From: Prunella strophiata
Taxonomy: Eukaryota > Chordata > Aves > Passeriformes > Prunellidae
Direction: 5' to 3'
DNA: 64,000 bases
Assembly (NCBI GenBank): GCA_036583965.1
Contig: JAZBQD010000026.1
Location: 2,973,400-3,037,399 of the forward strand
Below the pieces are notes generated by a model. That model made no database searches and was not told the origin of the DNA. It saw only the letters and a program-made list of their open reading frames with translations. This document shows positions 40,501 through 47,281 of the stretch, piece after piece (the stretch's first letter is position 1; each line of letters begins with the position of its first letter). Made by a program: the position numbers and the translations under genes.

Positions 40501-43500
40501 CCTCATCCATGCCAAACACATCTTTGTAGAGGATCTCATATAATACAGCTGAACAAACCAACACAAAGCTCAATAATATGAGATCCATAAGAACTCCTGC
40601 AGTTTTCAAGGCAGGCAGATCTTCAGATATTATCTACTGCTACAAGGCAGTAGTGACATCAAATGCAGTTAAGGACAGATCATAAAGTAACTCAGTTGGG
40701 AATAAGGGATCTCTGGAAGTCATTTGGTTCAAAACCTACTTAACAGGTTAAAAAATGCATAAAAATATACTAGAAGTGAGCTTCCATCTCTCTTCTCCCC
40801 ACCCCTGAAAACTGAAAGAAACCCTGCCTCTAAACATATGAAAACACACAAATCTCTTCCACAGAAAAATGATTTCAAGTTTACCCTGGCAAATGGCAGC
40901 ATTTTCCTGAAATTGTTTTGTATACACAGAGTCATAATGGCCGTTACCGGAACAACACAGTAAAATCTGGGAAAATTAAAAAAAAAAAAAAAAAAAAAGA
41001 AGTTTTAAGGCTGGAATGATGTAATCCCATCAATTATGATGAATTCAGTAAATTCTGATATCCCTTTCATTATTCATTGACACCAACTCACCAATACAAC
41101 AGTAAATATTCTCAATATAAACATGAAAAGGCTGAGCTTTTTTTTGAGCTGTAGCATCAGCTCAAAACTGAAATTTAGGTAGAGTCTCTAAGTAACTTTG
41201 TATCATACAAAGAAAAAAACCATCTGTACATCCTGCTGTATTGAACATAAAATAGGGGTTTGTTTCCAAGACCACCATTTGCTCAGGAGGATAAAATAAA
41301 TACAACCCATTGAATGTAGCACCCTGAGACACACTATCCCAAATGTCAAAGGCACATTTCATCCTTCTCTGCCTGCAAGAATAAAGAGCATTTTCTTTTC
41401 TAGCCCTTAAAATCTTGCTTTTAAGAAGCAGAAGAGATGCTTTCTGCAACACACATCATGTAAACATGTGCTACCAAACTTCCTGGCACACAACCACAGC
41501 CAACTGCAACAGGCAGAAGCCCTGAGGCAGCTGTCAGCACACTGCCAGTGAGGATGCTTCCCAGAAAACCAGCTCCCAGAAGGAGCCCAGATGCCAGGAC
41601 TCTTAATTCTGGGTGCTCTGTGGATTCTGCCAACACAAGCTCTCCTCTTGTGGTGAGGAGGAGCAACACCAGAAGGAGCTGCTGCCCAAACTCAGTGTAA
41701 TGCCAGACAGCTGCCAACACTTAATGAGAGTTCTGGTGGGAAAGCCTTGAGCATTTAGACCATGCTGCTTGATTTTAAACTCAGCTCATTTTGGAATTAA
41801 ATTAAGCTACACAGGAAATAGTGTAGATGAAGAAAGAAGCACATGTAATGAAGACAGCAATGCTCATCAACAGATCAGTAACAGCTGCAACAGCACAGGT
41901 TCAGAGCAGACTGGCCAGCTTGGCAAATCTAGCAGCCCACACTGAAATCCACACTGCAGCAGCTTCACTGGCATCATGCCTGAAGTAGCCACATAATTGT
42001 GCACCCACATCTGCACAACTCCAGAAAGCACCAGAGGGGTCAGATGCAAGGTAATACACAGTATTTGTCCTTTATGCTCCTTCCTTTTGCCCCCAGCAGC
42101 AGTTCTGATGTAGACAAGCTGTTCCAATAGCTCCCATTCGGAACTGGGATCAGTTTGTAGGTCACAAAAATCAATCAGTTTGTTACAGTTACCCCTTCCC
42201 ATTAAATACCCCTTTTCAGGGAAAGTATTTCCAGTTTCTAGAGGGAATTTCATCCAACACACACAGCTTCAGGAAAAGTAAGGGGAACAGAAGGAAATTG
42301 CCCTCACTGCTACTGACCTTGTCTTCAAAGCCATTGTCTGTAGCACGTGTGGGTGGCTTCCCGGGGTACCGGTACACAATGAAGTCTCGCCTAGGTGAGG
42401 GGAGGGAAAACAAGACTTGCAAGAGCACACTTTCAGTAGAACCATGTTAGGAAGAAGTTTCCAGGGAGCATTTTAGAGCTGTTGGTTTACAGAAAAATCA
42501 AGCAAAGCACTTTCCCTGATAAATGAATGCTACCATAAAGGAATAGTCAGATGAGCAAACCTATCTTGAGGTGAAAACAAAAATTATCTGTGAAAGACCA
42601 TGATGTTTACTCACAAATTAAGTCAATGACTTATATTTAGAGAAGAGTGCTCAGACACTGAGACAATTCAGTCTAAGTGATTTAGGCATCCTGCAAAAGG
42701 ACTAGCACCTCAGTGCAGGGAGCTAGTAATTCCAGCTAAGCTTCAGTTGTTCCTTTAGTACTGGGACAGTGAGCCTGCAAAAGCAGGCTTCTATTTCCTA
42801 CCACTAGGGAGACAGACTGCTTCTTACAGAGAGGAGCGTTTTTAGCAAGACAGCAGCACCTGCACAGCTCTGTGTTACCTCTGAAATAAATAGCAGTGTT
42901 TACACACCAGGTAGGGCAGGTACTCCTCACTCCTGGAGCTTTCAAGAACACCTACATGAGTTTTAGTCATGTTTGTAATTACCACACAGTGTTTCCACTG
43001 CACACAGCTCCTCAGTTTTCCCCATTTTCCAGTCTTCAGCCACTAGAAGCAAACACTTGACATTCAAGTTTAATATCAGTAAAAAGAAAATAAACAAGCG
43101 TCTCTGGAAACTGACCCTGCCCTTAATCTCCATTAGAACAGGGGCTGTGATGGCACCATTTACATAGTCAGTTAAGTAAGTTTTTTTGGGAAGCATTTTC
43201 TCATCCTGTTTCACACATTCACCTTGCAGTGGCAAACACACAGAAAGTTCTGGGGCCAGATCCCCCACACCAAGTGCAAAACGAAGTAAACCTTAAGAAA
43301 GAGGTACTTACTTGTACATCACTGATAAAGCACTTATTTCTAGCTGGCCAGCACTTTCCTATGCAATATCATGAGATTATGTGAGACAGCAGAAGCATCT
43401 AAACATCAACAACTATATGCTACATTTCTGTAGTATTAAAATTCTGTACTATTAAAATACCTGTTCAAAATCATCAGTTTGTTAAAGCAACAATGCACTG

Positions 43501-45443
43501 AAAGTTGAGATATAAGGATTTGAGGGAGAGTGAGGTAAAAGGAGTCTGCTAAATGGTAATTTAGTAATTACTACCTTAGTAATTACTAACTTTAGTAATT
43601 ACTTACTAATTTAGTAAAACTGAGCTGCTGCAAGAGCTGCTCCAACACATCACTTTAGATACTTTTGTTTAAACCCACATTTGTTTCAGAAACTGCTGCA
43701 TTCACCAAGGTTACTGGTTAAAGACTAAAGAAATAGAAGTTTGAACAGTAAAGGAAGAAGCAGGGGATTGTAAAGTCTGACAGATACTTCATTTTAAGGT
43801 ATACTCTATCTATTTTGCTTTTTTCTTCCTAGAGAACTACAGTTGTGAATAAGCTTTTACTGTCCAGCCTGCAGAGACTATTCCTTTGCACGGATGCAAA
43901 TTCCCTACTAAAACTGGTCTTGTTTATACATGTACAGTTTATTCACATTTATCAGTGCAACCCCTTAGCATTACTTATGCAATTGATTCCCCATTATTTG
44001 GGTTTATCTAAAAGAAAACCCCACAAACTCAACCACATTTTAAATAACTACCTAAACACCTTCCTGTTCTAGTCTCTTCACATTTAAATGTCTTAAAAAG
44101 TCTTAGATCAGGCTTACCTTTGGATCTCCTAGTCGTTCTAGGTATTTCTCAAACGAGCCTTCCACATACTTTTGACAAAGCAAAGAAGAAAACAGATATA
44201 AAAACTAAGGCAGTTAGAAAGCAAAGTTAAAATTAAACCTAAGCACTACTTAACAGCTACCAGCTGTTGATTTGGAGGGGGGCAGGGTACATAGAACAGA
44301 AGAATGATTTGGGGTATCAATGTGAGAATACCAAGAAATCCTAAAAAAAAATATTAAGGATATGAGTCCAAATAATATTCAAGTCCTTCCTATATTAGAT
44401 GAAGCACTTACATGTGATTACAGAGAAAACAAAGAAAAACCCCAAAACCACATCAATACCCTACAAACCCACACTGCACACACACAAACTGCCACAGACA
44501 AAACCAACCAAAAACCACACCTCAAAACTCCATGACTTTATGTAAGTATTCTAGATTTTCCCACCATCTTTCGATACTCATTTCTTGCTCTAAAACCCTA
44601 CACATTTCCCACCTACTAAATTCTGCAATGGTCACTCCACAGAGACTATACCACATAAATAACTTGCCCTACTCACTGCTTAGGTTTAGTAATTTGTTCT
44701 TAGGAATTTCAGAACCAAAGTCAATTAAAACTTGTGCAACTGCAACTCAACATAAGGAAGCAGTCACCCTGTCATTTCTCCTGTCTTTCAAGCATGACAA
44801 ACCATCGTGTTCTCAGTGCTAAAGCACTGACCCCCTCCCACAGCACTTCCCAAGGTGCACGTACCCAGCTTAGCTACAGAACACACGGTACTTACGGATT
44901 CAAACCTCGACTGGTGCTGCCTCATAAACGAGACGCAAGCTTTCCTAACTTCTGCGTGATGAATTTGAGATGAAAACAGCTGGGAAAATAACGGCCATAA
45001 AGGAGAAAACGTCAAGAGTTTAGCTCACGCCTCGCGTCAGGCACCAATTCCCCAGAGTAACGCCACCACAACAGGAGGCGGTGCAGAGGCTGGGGGGCAC
45101 CTGGGGACACCTGAGGGGAGCCCGAGCGCCCGGAGCCGGTCGCTCCCATCCCCACACACATTCCCACACATCCCCACCCATCCCCGCTGCCGCCACCCCG
45201 CTCTGGGCACCCGGCCGGGTCTCCGGGAGCTCTCCGGGGGCACCCCCGGCCCGCCCCGGGCCTGAGGCGCCCCGGCTGCCCGCAGCGCGGCCGGCTGCGC
45301 ACCTGCTCCGAGACGGCTCGGAAGAGGCAGGAGGCGTCCTTGGCCGTCATCTTGCGGTACAGCCCCAGGCTGCCCAGGTACTCGTCCATGGCCACCTCGC
45401 TGAAGGACTTCTGCCCGAAGTACTTCTTGGAGCCTTTGTGCAT
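24303..45443 (-). CDS. ALG13: ALG13 C-terminal unit: OTU domain, Tudor domain, proline-rich tail (23 exons)
   Basis: I traced 23 exons from the ATG at 45443 to the TGA at 24303-24305 (2602 nt; one base too many, see the exon at 36486). The intended product is about 866 residues. Residues 1 to about 160 form an OTU-type cysteine-protease fold, with D36/C39 in KDASCLF and H142 in GHYDSVY, so the catalytic residues are present. A Tudor domain is spread over exons 10-12 (about residues 280-350, [23 protein letters not shown]). The tail is Pro/Ser-rich and ends PDAPQGM, as in mammalian ALG13. In mammals this part is fused to the glycosyltransferase in the long isoform. Here the first ATG lies in its own CpG island with an in-frame TAG 30 codons upstream (45531-45533), so an independent start is likely. 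The mammalian poly-proline stretch is nearly absent. Confidence 0.9.
24690..24873 (-). CDS. ALG13: ALG13 OTU-Tudor unit exon 22
   Basis: Acceptor CCTGCAAG|TATTGCC, donor AATG|gtttgt (weak). Encodes [20 protein letters not shown] onward to EASAN. 184 nt, leaves phase 1. Confidence 0.88.
24874..25742 (-). other. ALG13: ALG13 intron 21
   Basis: Between the YCHQSC exon and the 41-nt exon. Contains an A-rich low-complexity block around 25428-25510 and no recognised repeat or gene. Confidence 0.7.
25743..25783 (-). CDS. ALG13: ALG13 OTU-Tudor unit exon 21 (41 nt)
   Basis: Acceptor AATTTCAG|AT, donor TTGCAA|gtaagt. Encodes [14 protein letters not shown] with the split first codon, matching the mammalian DTKVLQYYFNLGLQ segment. 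Too short for an open-frame scan; identified by homology and phase. Confidence 0.93.
25784..28848 (-). other. ALG13: ALG13 intron 20
   Basis: 3.1-kb AT-rich intron. There is an A-rich run near 26480-26510; otherwise nothing recognised. Confidence 0.7.
28849..28971 (-). CDS. ALG13: ALG13 OTU-Tudor unit exon 20
   Basis: Acceptor AATTGTAG|CA, donor CGAG|gtaatg. Encodes [20 protein letters not shown] and [15 protein letters not shown]. In mammals the same place holds a long run of prolines; here it is reduced to APLPP. 123 nt, phase 1 in and out. Confidence 0.9.
28972..30187 (-). other. ALG13: ALG13 intron 19
   Basis: 1.2-kb intron with an A-rich run at 29530-29548; nothing else recognised. Confidence 0.7.
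30188..30359 (-). CDS. ALG13: ALG13 OTU-Tudor unit exon 19
   Basis: Acceptor CTTTTCCAG|GTGTTG, donor CCAG|gtagag. Encodes [20 protein letters not shown] and ends [17 protein letters not shown], matching the mammalian NAIQPLFVSPPTHGRP segment. Confidence 0.88.
30716..30778 (-). CDS. ALG13: ALG13 OTU-Tudor unit exon 18
   Basis: Acceptor AATCCCTTCAG|GAAGAA, donor CAGAAG|gtagtg, 63 nt, phase 0. Encodes [20 protein letters not shown] plus K, matching the mammalian MSPQDTVTSYNYPQK segment. Confidence 0.88.
30779..31386 (-). other. ALG13: ALG13 intron 17
   Basis: 608-bp intron; no recognised feature. Confidence 0.7.
31387..31442 (-). CDS. ALG13: ALG13 OTU-Tudor unit exon 17
   Basis: Acceptor GTTCTCCAG|AT, donor AACTTG|gtaagc. 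Encodes [19 protein letters not shown] with the split first codon, matching the mammalian PDYETSGVYSTTASTANL. Confidence 0.88.
31575..31610 (-). CDS. ALG13: ALG13 OTU-Tudor unit exon 16 (36 nt)
   Basis: Acceptor CCCTTGTAG|GG, donor CTCCAG|gtaagt. Encodes [12 protein letters not shown] (mammalian GRYHEEYLYR). A microexon found by phase and homology. Confidence 0.88.
31848..31980 (-). CDS. ALG13: ALG13 OTU-Tudor unit exon 15
   Basis: Acceptor GCTTTTCAG|AGCCAC, donor AAATG|gtgagt. Encodes [20 protein letters not shown], then [17 protein letters not shown] with an acidic run. Moderate conservation with the mammalian GRRGHSSGKQTLNLEEG segment. Confidence 0.85.
31981..33943 (-). other. ALG13: ALG13 intron 14
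   Basis: About 2 kb, AT-rich, with short T and A runs near 33230-33300. No recognised mobile element or exon. Confidence 0.7.
33944..34097 (-). CDS. ALG13: ALG13 OTU-Tudor unit exon 14
   Basis: Acceptor TTCCCCCAG|CTCG, donor CTGCCT|gtgagt. Encodes [20 protein letters not shown], then a block ending [20 protein letters not shown]. It is GC-rich relative to neighbouring introns. About 30 residues found ahead of the YRSRS segment in mammals are not encoded here. Confidence 0.88.
34098..34866 (-). other. ALG13: ALG13 intron 13
   Basis: 769 bp; I looked for the extra mammalian residues upstream of the exon 14 acceptor and did not find them. Confidence 0.7.
34867..35101 (-). CDS. ALG13: ALG13 OTU-Tudor unit exon 13
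   Basis: Acceptor GAAACTGCAG|AG, donor CCGAG|gtaggg. Encodes [39 protein letters not shown] and a Gly/Pro/His-rich end. Very close to the mammalian KKIRGKEVYMTMAYGKG segment. 235 nt, leaves phase 2. Confidence 0.93.
35102..35751 (-). other. ALG13: ALG13 intron 12
   Basis: 650-bp intron with no recognised feature. Confidence 0.7.
35752..35879 (-). CDS. ALG13: ALG13 OTU-Tudor unit exon 12 (end of Tudor domain)
   Basis: Acceptor CTTCCTGCAG|GCAC, donor AATAG|gtttgt (weak). In the register that matches mammals it reads [20 protein letters not shown] then [17 protein letters not shown]. This register requires the previous exon to leave two bases, but as sequenced it leaves none. The other register (AHSSFGKLK...) is open in this exon but matches nothing. 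Confidence 0.88.
35880..36485 (-). other. ALG13: ALG13 intron 11
   Basis: 606-bp intron; no recognised feature. Confidence 0.7.
36486..36587 (-). CDS. ALG13: ALG13 OTU-Tudor unit exon 11 (Tudor core) with apparent one-base insertion
   Basis: Acceptor CTCTCTCCAG|GTGCGT, donor AGAAAA|gtaagc. Encodes [20 protein letters not shown] then [14 protein letters not shown]. The mammalian protein reads EELAEK before HVVPLANLK. Here GAGCTCGGCAGAAAA gives ELGRK and ends in phase 0, while the next exon needs phase 2. One extra base inside about 36491-36500 explains both the residue change and the phase clash. The rest of the exon is intact. Confidence 0.9.
36588..37487 (-). other. ALG13: ALG13 intron 10, with a (TA)n microsatellite
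   Basis: About 900 bp; holds a (TA)n run at 37090-37111 and nothing else recognised. Confidence 0.7.
37090..37111. repeat. (TA)n microsatellite
   Basis: About 11 perfect TA units in ALG13 intron 10. Confidence 0.95.
37488..37552 (-). CDS. ALG13: ALG13 OTU-Tudor unit exon 10 (Tudor start)
   Basis: Acceptor TATTTTTAG|AG, donor TGTCAG|gttagt. Encodes [20 protein letters not shown] then CQ. The acceptor abuts a tetranucleotide (AAAT)n repeat (37556-37584) on the plus strand, so the polypyrimidine tract of this exon is made of (ATTT)n. Confidence 0.93.
37556..37584. repeat. (AAAT)n microsatellite at the exon 10 acceptor
   Basis: About seven units. Begins 4 bp from the exon boundary and supplies the upstream part of the splice acceptor on the minus strand. 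Confidence 0.95.
37585..38746 (-). other. ALG13: Rest of ALG13 intron 9
   Basis: No recognised feature in this AT-rich intron. Confidence 0.7.
38747..38855 (-). CDS. ALG13: ALG13 OTU-Tudor unit exon 9
   Basis: Acceptor GTTTTTAG|CCTCCA, donor AAAAG|gtatct. Encodes [20 protein letters not shown] then [16 protein letters not shown]. Very close to the mammalian sequence that links OTU and Tudor domains. Confidence 0.95.
38856..39575 (-). other. ALG13: ALG13 intron 8
   Basis: 720 bp with an A-rich run near 39519-39535; nothing else. Confidence 0.7.
39576..39651 (-). CDS. ALG13: ALG13 OTU-Tudor unit exon 8
   Basis: Acceptor CATTTTTTAG|ACTGG, donor CAAAAG|gtttgg (weak). Encodes [20 protein letters not shown] then IEEQK. 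Low conservation with the mammalian MEEWGACYNAEN segment, but phase-compatible on both sides. Confidence 0.75.
39652..40367 (-). other. ALG13: ALG13 intron 7
   Basis: 716-bp intron; no recognised feature apart from a poly(T) run near 40319-40330 on the plus strand. Confidence 0.7.
40368..40548 (-). CDS. ALG13: ALG13 OTU-Tudor unit exon 7 (end of OTU domain)
   Basis: Acceptor GTTTGTTCAG|CTGTA, donor AAAAGAG|gtagta. Encodes [20 protein letters not shown], then [20 protein letters not shown] and a variable end. The donor is set by phase: the next in-frame codon is TAG. Confidence 0.92.
40885..40966 (-). CDS. ALG13: ALG13 OTU-Tudor unit exon 6 (catalytic His)
   Basis: Acceptor AATTTTCCCAG|ATTTTA, donor CCAGG|gtaaac. 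Encodes [20 protein letters not shown] then ENAAICQ. The GHYDSVY motif carries the OTU general-base histidine (H142). A poly(A)-type tract on the plus strand (40977-41000) forms its polypyrimidine stretch. Confidence 0.94.
40967..42317 (-). other. ALG13: ALG13 intron 5
   Basis: 1.35-kb intron. Nothing recognised apart from the homopolymer next to exon 6. Confidence 0.7.
42318..42390 (-). CDS. ALG13: ALG13 OTU-Tudor unit exon 5
   Basis: Acceptor CCCTCACCTAG|GCGA, donor GACAAG|gtcagt. With the split codon it encodes [20 protein letters not shown] then GFEDK. Strong match to mammalian [20 protein letters not shown]. Confidence 0.95.
42391..43311 (-). other. ALG13: ALG13 intron 4
   Basis: 921-bp intron, no recognised feature. 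Confidence 0.7.
43312..43358 (-). CDS. ALG13: ALG13 OTU-Tudor unit exon 4 (47 nt)
   Basis: Acceptor TTGCATAG|GAAAGT, donor GTACAA|gtaagt. Encodes [15 protein letters not shown] and two bases of the next codon; mammalian counterpart [15 protein letters not shown]. Confidence 0.94.
43359..44117 (-). other. ALG13: ALG13 intron 3
   Basis: 759-bp intron with a diverged tandem of TTAGTAATTACTA-like units at 43559-43616; nothing else recognised. Confidence 0.7.
43559..43616. repeat. Short tandem/interspersed TTAGTAATTACTA units
   Basis: Three to four imperfect copies containing the palindrome TAGTAATTACTA. It could form small cruciforms; probably a minor local duplication. Confidence 0.75.
44118..44168 (-). 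CDS. ALG13: ALG13 OTU-Tudor unit exon 3 (51 nt)
   Basis: Acceptor TTTGTCAAAAG|TATGTG, donor CCAAAG|gtaagc. Encodes [17 protein letters not shown], identical to the mammalian segment. Phase 0. Confidence 0.96.
44169..44895 (-). other. ALG13: ALG13 intron 2
   Basis: 727 bp; CA-rich on the plus strand around 44430-44520. No recognised gene or mobile element. Confidence 0.7.
44896..44979 (-). CDS. ALG13: ALG13 OTU-Tudor unit exon 2
   Basis: Acceptor TATTTTCCCAG|CTGTTT, donor GAATCC|gtaagt. Encodes [20 protein letters not shown] then QHQSRFES. Strong match to mammalian [20 protein letters not shown]. Confidence 0.95.
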
Positions 45444-45720
45444 CTTCCCGGCCGGGGCGGCTGAGGCGGGCGCGGAGACGCGGGCGAGGCGCGAGGCGCC
45501 GGGCGCGCGGCCGCCGCTAATGAGGCGCCGCTAATGAGGCACCGCGCCCACCTGCGGGACCGCCCGGCCCCGGCCCCGGCCCCTCCGAGCCGTGCAGCTG
45601 CCCCGCCGGCACCGCTTCAGGCTGTTTTAGGACAATTTTTAGGGAGCCCGGCTGCCGGAGTGGGTGCGCATCCCAAGTCACGGGAAGCGGCTCCTCCCGC
45701 ACCTGCCTTGGCTAAGCTCG
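45070..45720. promoter_or_regulatory. ALG13: CpG island, candidate promoter of the OTU-Tudor unit
   Basis: Dense CpG and GC-boxes (GGGGCGG, CCGCCCC) over about 650 bp in otherwise AT-rich DNA. It covers the first OTU exon and its 5' flank. There is no TATA box. A 14-bp direct duplication GCCGCTAATGAGGC occurs at 45511-45540. It is separated from the other ALG13 island by about 3.2 kb of ordinary sequence. Confidence 0.75.
45303..45443 (-). CDS. ALG13: ALG13 OTU-Tudor unit exon 1 (catalytic Cys)
   Basis: 47 codons, from ATG in context GGGAAGATGC (A at -3) to GAGCAG|gtgcgc. Encodes [32 protein letters not shown] and [16 protein letters not shown]36 and C39 are the OTU catalytic Asp/Cys positions. 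An in-frame TAG lies 30 codons upstream (45531-45533). In mammals the equivalent Met is internal in the fused isoform. Confidence 0.93.
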
Positions 45721-47137
45721 CTCCTTCGACTTCATCGCTCGGCTGCAGAGAACCAGCCCGAGCATCAGTCCGATGGTTTTCCAGAATTCCCTCTGCGCTC
45801 CCGGGCTGGAGCCGAGCTGCTAGCAGTGGGTTTGAAGTAACTTCATAGAAATCGTTAAGGGAGTGAAAAATCTTAGTGGCTCCTAATCAAGTATTTGGGG
45901 CAAACTTCGGGGATTGGCAAAACTGAGCCTTGCACAACTGTGTGGCCTGATTAATTCCACCTGTAGCTTCATTTAAAGCTTCTATGTACATTTAGCTTCC
46001 TCATGAAACTTGTACTTAGACATCAGATGGGCCAACTCAGCAGTTTTCATTTTCTTGTTTGAAACAACAAAAGCAACACCCCCCCCCCCCGAATAATGTC
46101 CATGTAGGAATGGCAATTAGCCCCAGTTATGCACTTCTAAAGTTCTAGAGCATTAGAAGCCTGTGAACATGCATGAACATTTTAAAGTTTAAGCCCCTTT
46201 GGTTTTCAAAATATTTACTTGAAGAAATCGATGTAACACATCATTGTCAAATTCGATACTGTGAATGGGAAGCTCTGATCAGCATCAAAGAATCCCAGAA
46301 TGGCTTGGGTTTGCAGGGACCCTAAAGTTCATCTGGTTTCAACCCCCCTGCTATGGGCAGGGACACTTTCTAATATCCCAGGCTGCTCCAAGCCCCATCC
46401 AGCCTGGCCTTGGGCACTGCCAGGGATCCAGGGGCAGCCACAGCTGCTCTGGGCACCCTGTGCCAGGGCCTGCCCACCCTCACAGGGGAGAATTTCCTCC
46501 TTACATATCAATCTAAATAGGAAACAGTGGGTGTGCAGAAGTCCAAACGGATGGGTTATGATGGGGTAACAACATGCAAAAGGAGCGATTGTATTGCCAA
46601 GCCCATTCCTGTGTTTTACTTTGTGGTAAATCACCCAAACAAAGGGCAGCAGTTTGCAGCAGGTTTGCAGCTCGTAACTTTTTTCACTCAGATGCACTAC
46701 ATGCCTTTTTCCCTTTTGAGGCTTAAATCTCTCACTTTGAGGCTCTCTTTTCAGTGCTTCTGTAAACACCCGAACCAAGAGCTGAAGGCATCTGCAGAAC
46801 ATCACAGGAACATCAACAAAGACAATTTATTTCCACCTGTACTTGGCAAAAAAGGTCAAGAGACCACAATGCATATGCCAAGCCTGTAAAGAAGTAGTTT
46901 AGCTTGTCCTCATCAGTGGAATTACCATCCCAGTGCAGCTTTTTGATATAAATATGTCTGTCCATGCAACTAGACAGTTCATACTCCCTCCTTATTGGCA
47001 TTGTACTCTTTTAAGCACAAAGCTGAATGAGTTTGACACTAAATTAGAAGCCATTTAATATCAGTTAACATTAAATGATATTTTCTTTTGAGTGCTTGGC
47101 CCAGTTTGCAGGATCTTAAGTGTAGGAGATGAGACAT
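45721..47137. other. Segment between the two ALG13 units
   Basis: Lies between the OTU CpG island and the terminal exon of the glycosyltransferase unit. It holds a CR1 (46290-46520), a C-homopolymer at 46078-46090 and no recognised exon. Confidence 0.65.
46290..46520 (-). mobile_element. CR1 LINE 3' fragment
   Basis: Plus strand starts AGAATCCCAGAATGGCTTGG and follows the inverted CR1 end: CTATGGGCAGGGACACTTTC, CTGGCCTTGGGCACTGCC, GAATTTCCTCCTTACATATC. It resembles the copy at 2048 closely, so both probably belong to the same CR1 subfamily. Confidence 0.87.
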
Positions 47138-47157
47138 TTTATTACAACATTTTTATT
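47138..47157 (-). terminator. ALG13: Two AATAAA signals for the short ALG13 transcript
   Basis: TTTATT on the plus strand at 47138-47143 and 47152-47157 lies 13-34 nt past the glycosyltransferase stop codon; a third copy overlaps the stop (CAATAAAC, 47169-47174). These fit an early poly(A) site that ends the short form. Confidence 0.55.
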
Positions 47158-47169
47158 TCTCTGTTTTGT

Positions 47170-47281
47170 TTATTGCAACCCAAAAACTTTATCCAAGAAC
47201 AAAGCAAACTTTTCTGGCTGTCCAGGAGGAAAAGGTTTCAAAGCTGATAAGTCCATCAACTGCAGTGTCTCCACAAGAGTG
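47170..47281 (-). CDS. ALG13: ALG13 short-form exon 4 (terminal)
   Basis: Acceptor TTTTTACAG|CACT completes the codon AGC. Encodes [20 protein letters not shown] then [17 protein letters not shown] and TAA. It matches the human short isoform end ([20 protein letters not shown]). Too short to appear as a free-standing long frame; found by phase. Confidence 0.94.

Noticed and set aside
45461..45470. CGCCTCAG as an acceptor fusing the GT exon 3 to the OTU exon
   Set aside because: It leaves 17 nt before the ATG, the wrong phase for exon 3, and has a poor pyrimidine tract.
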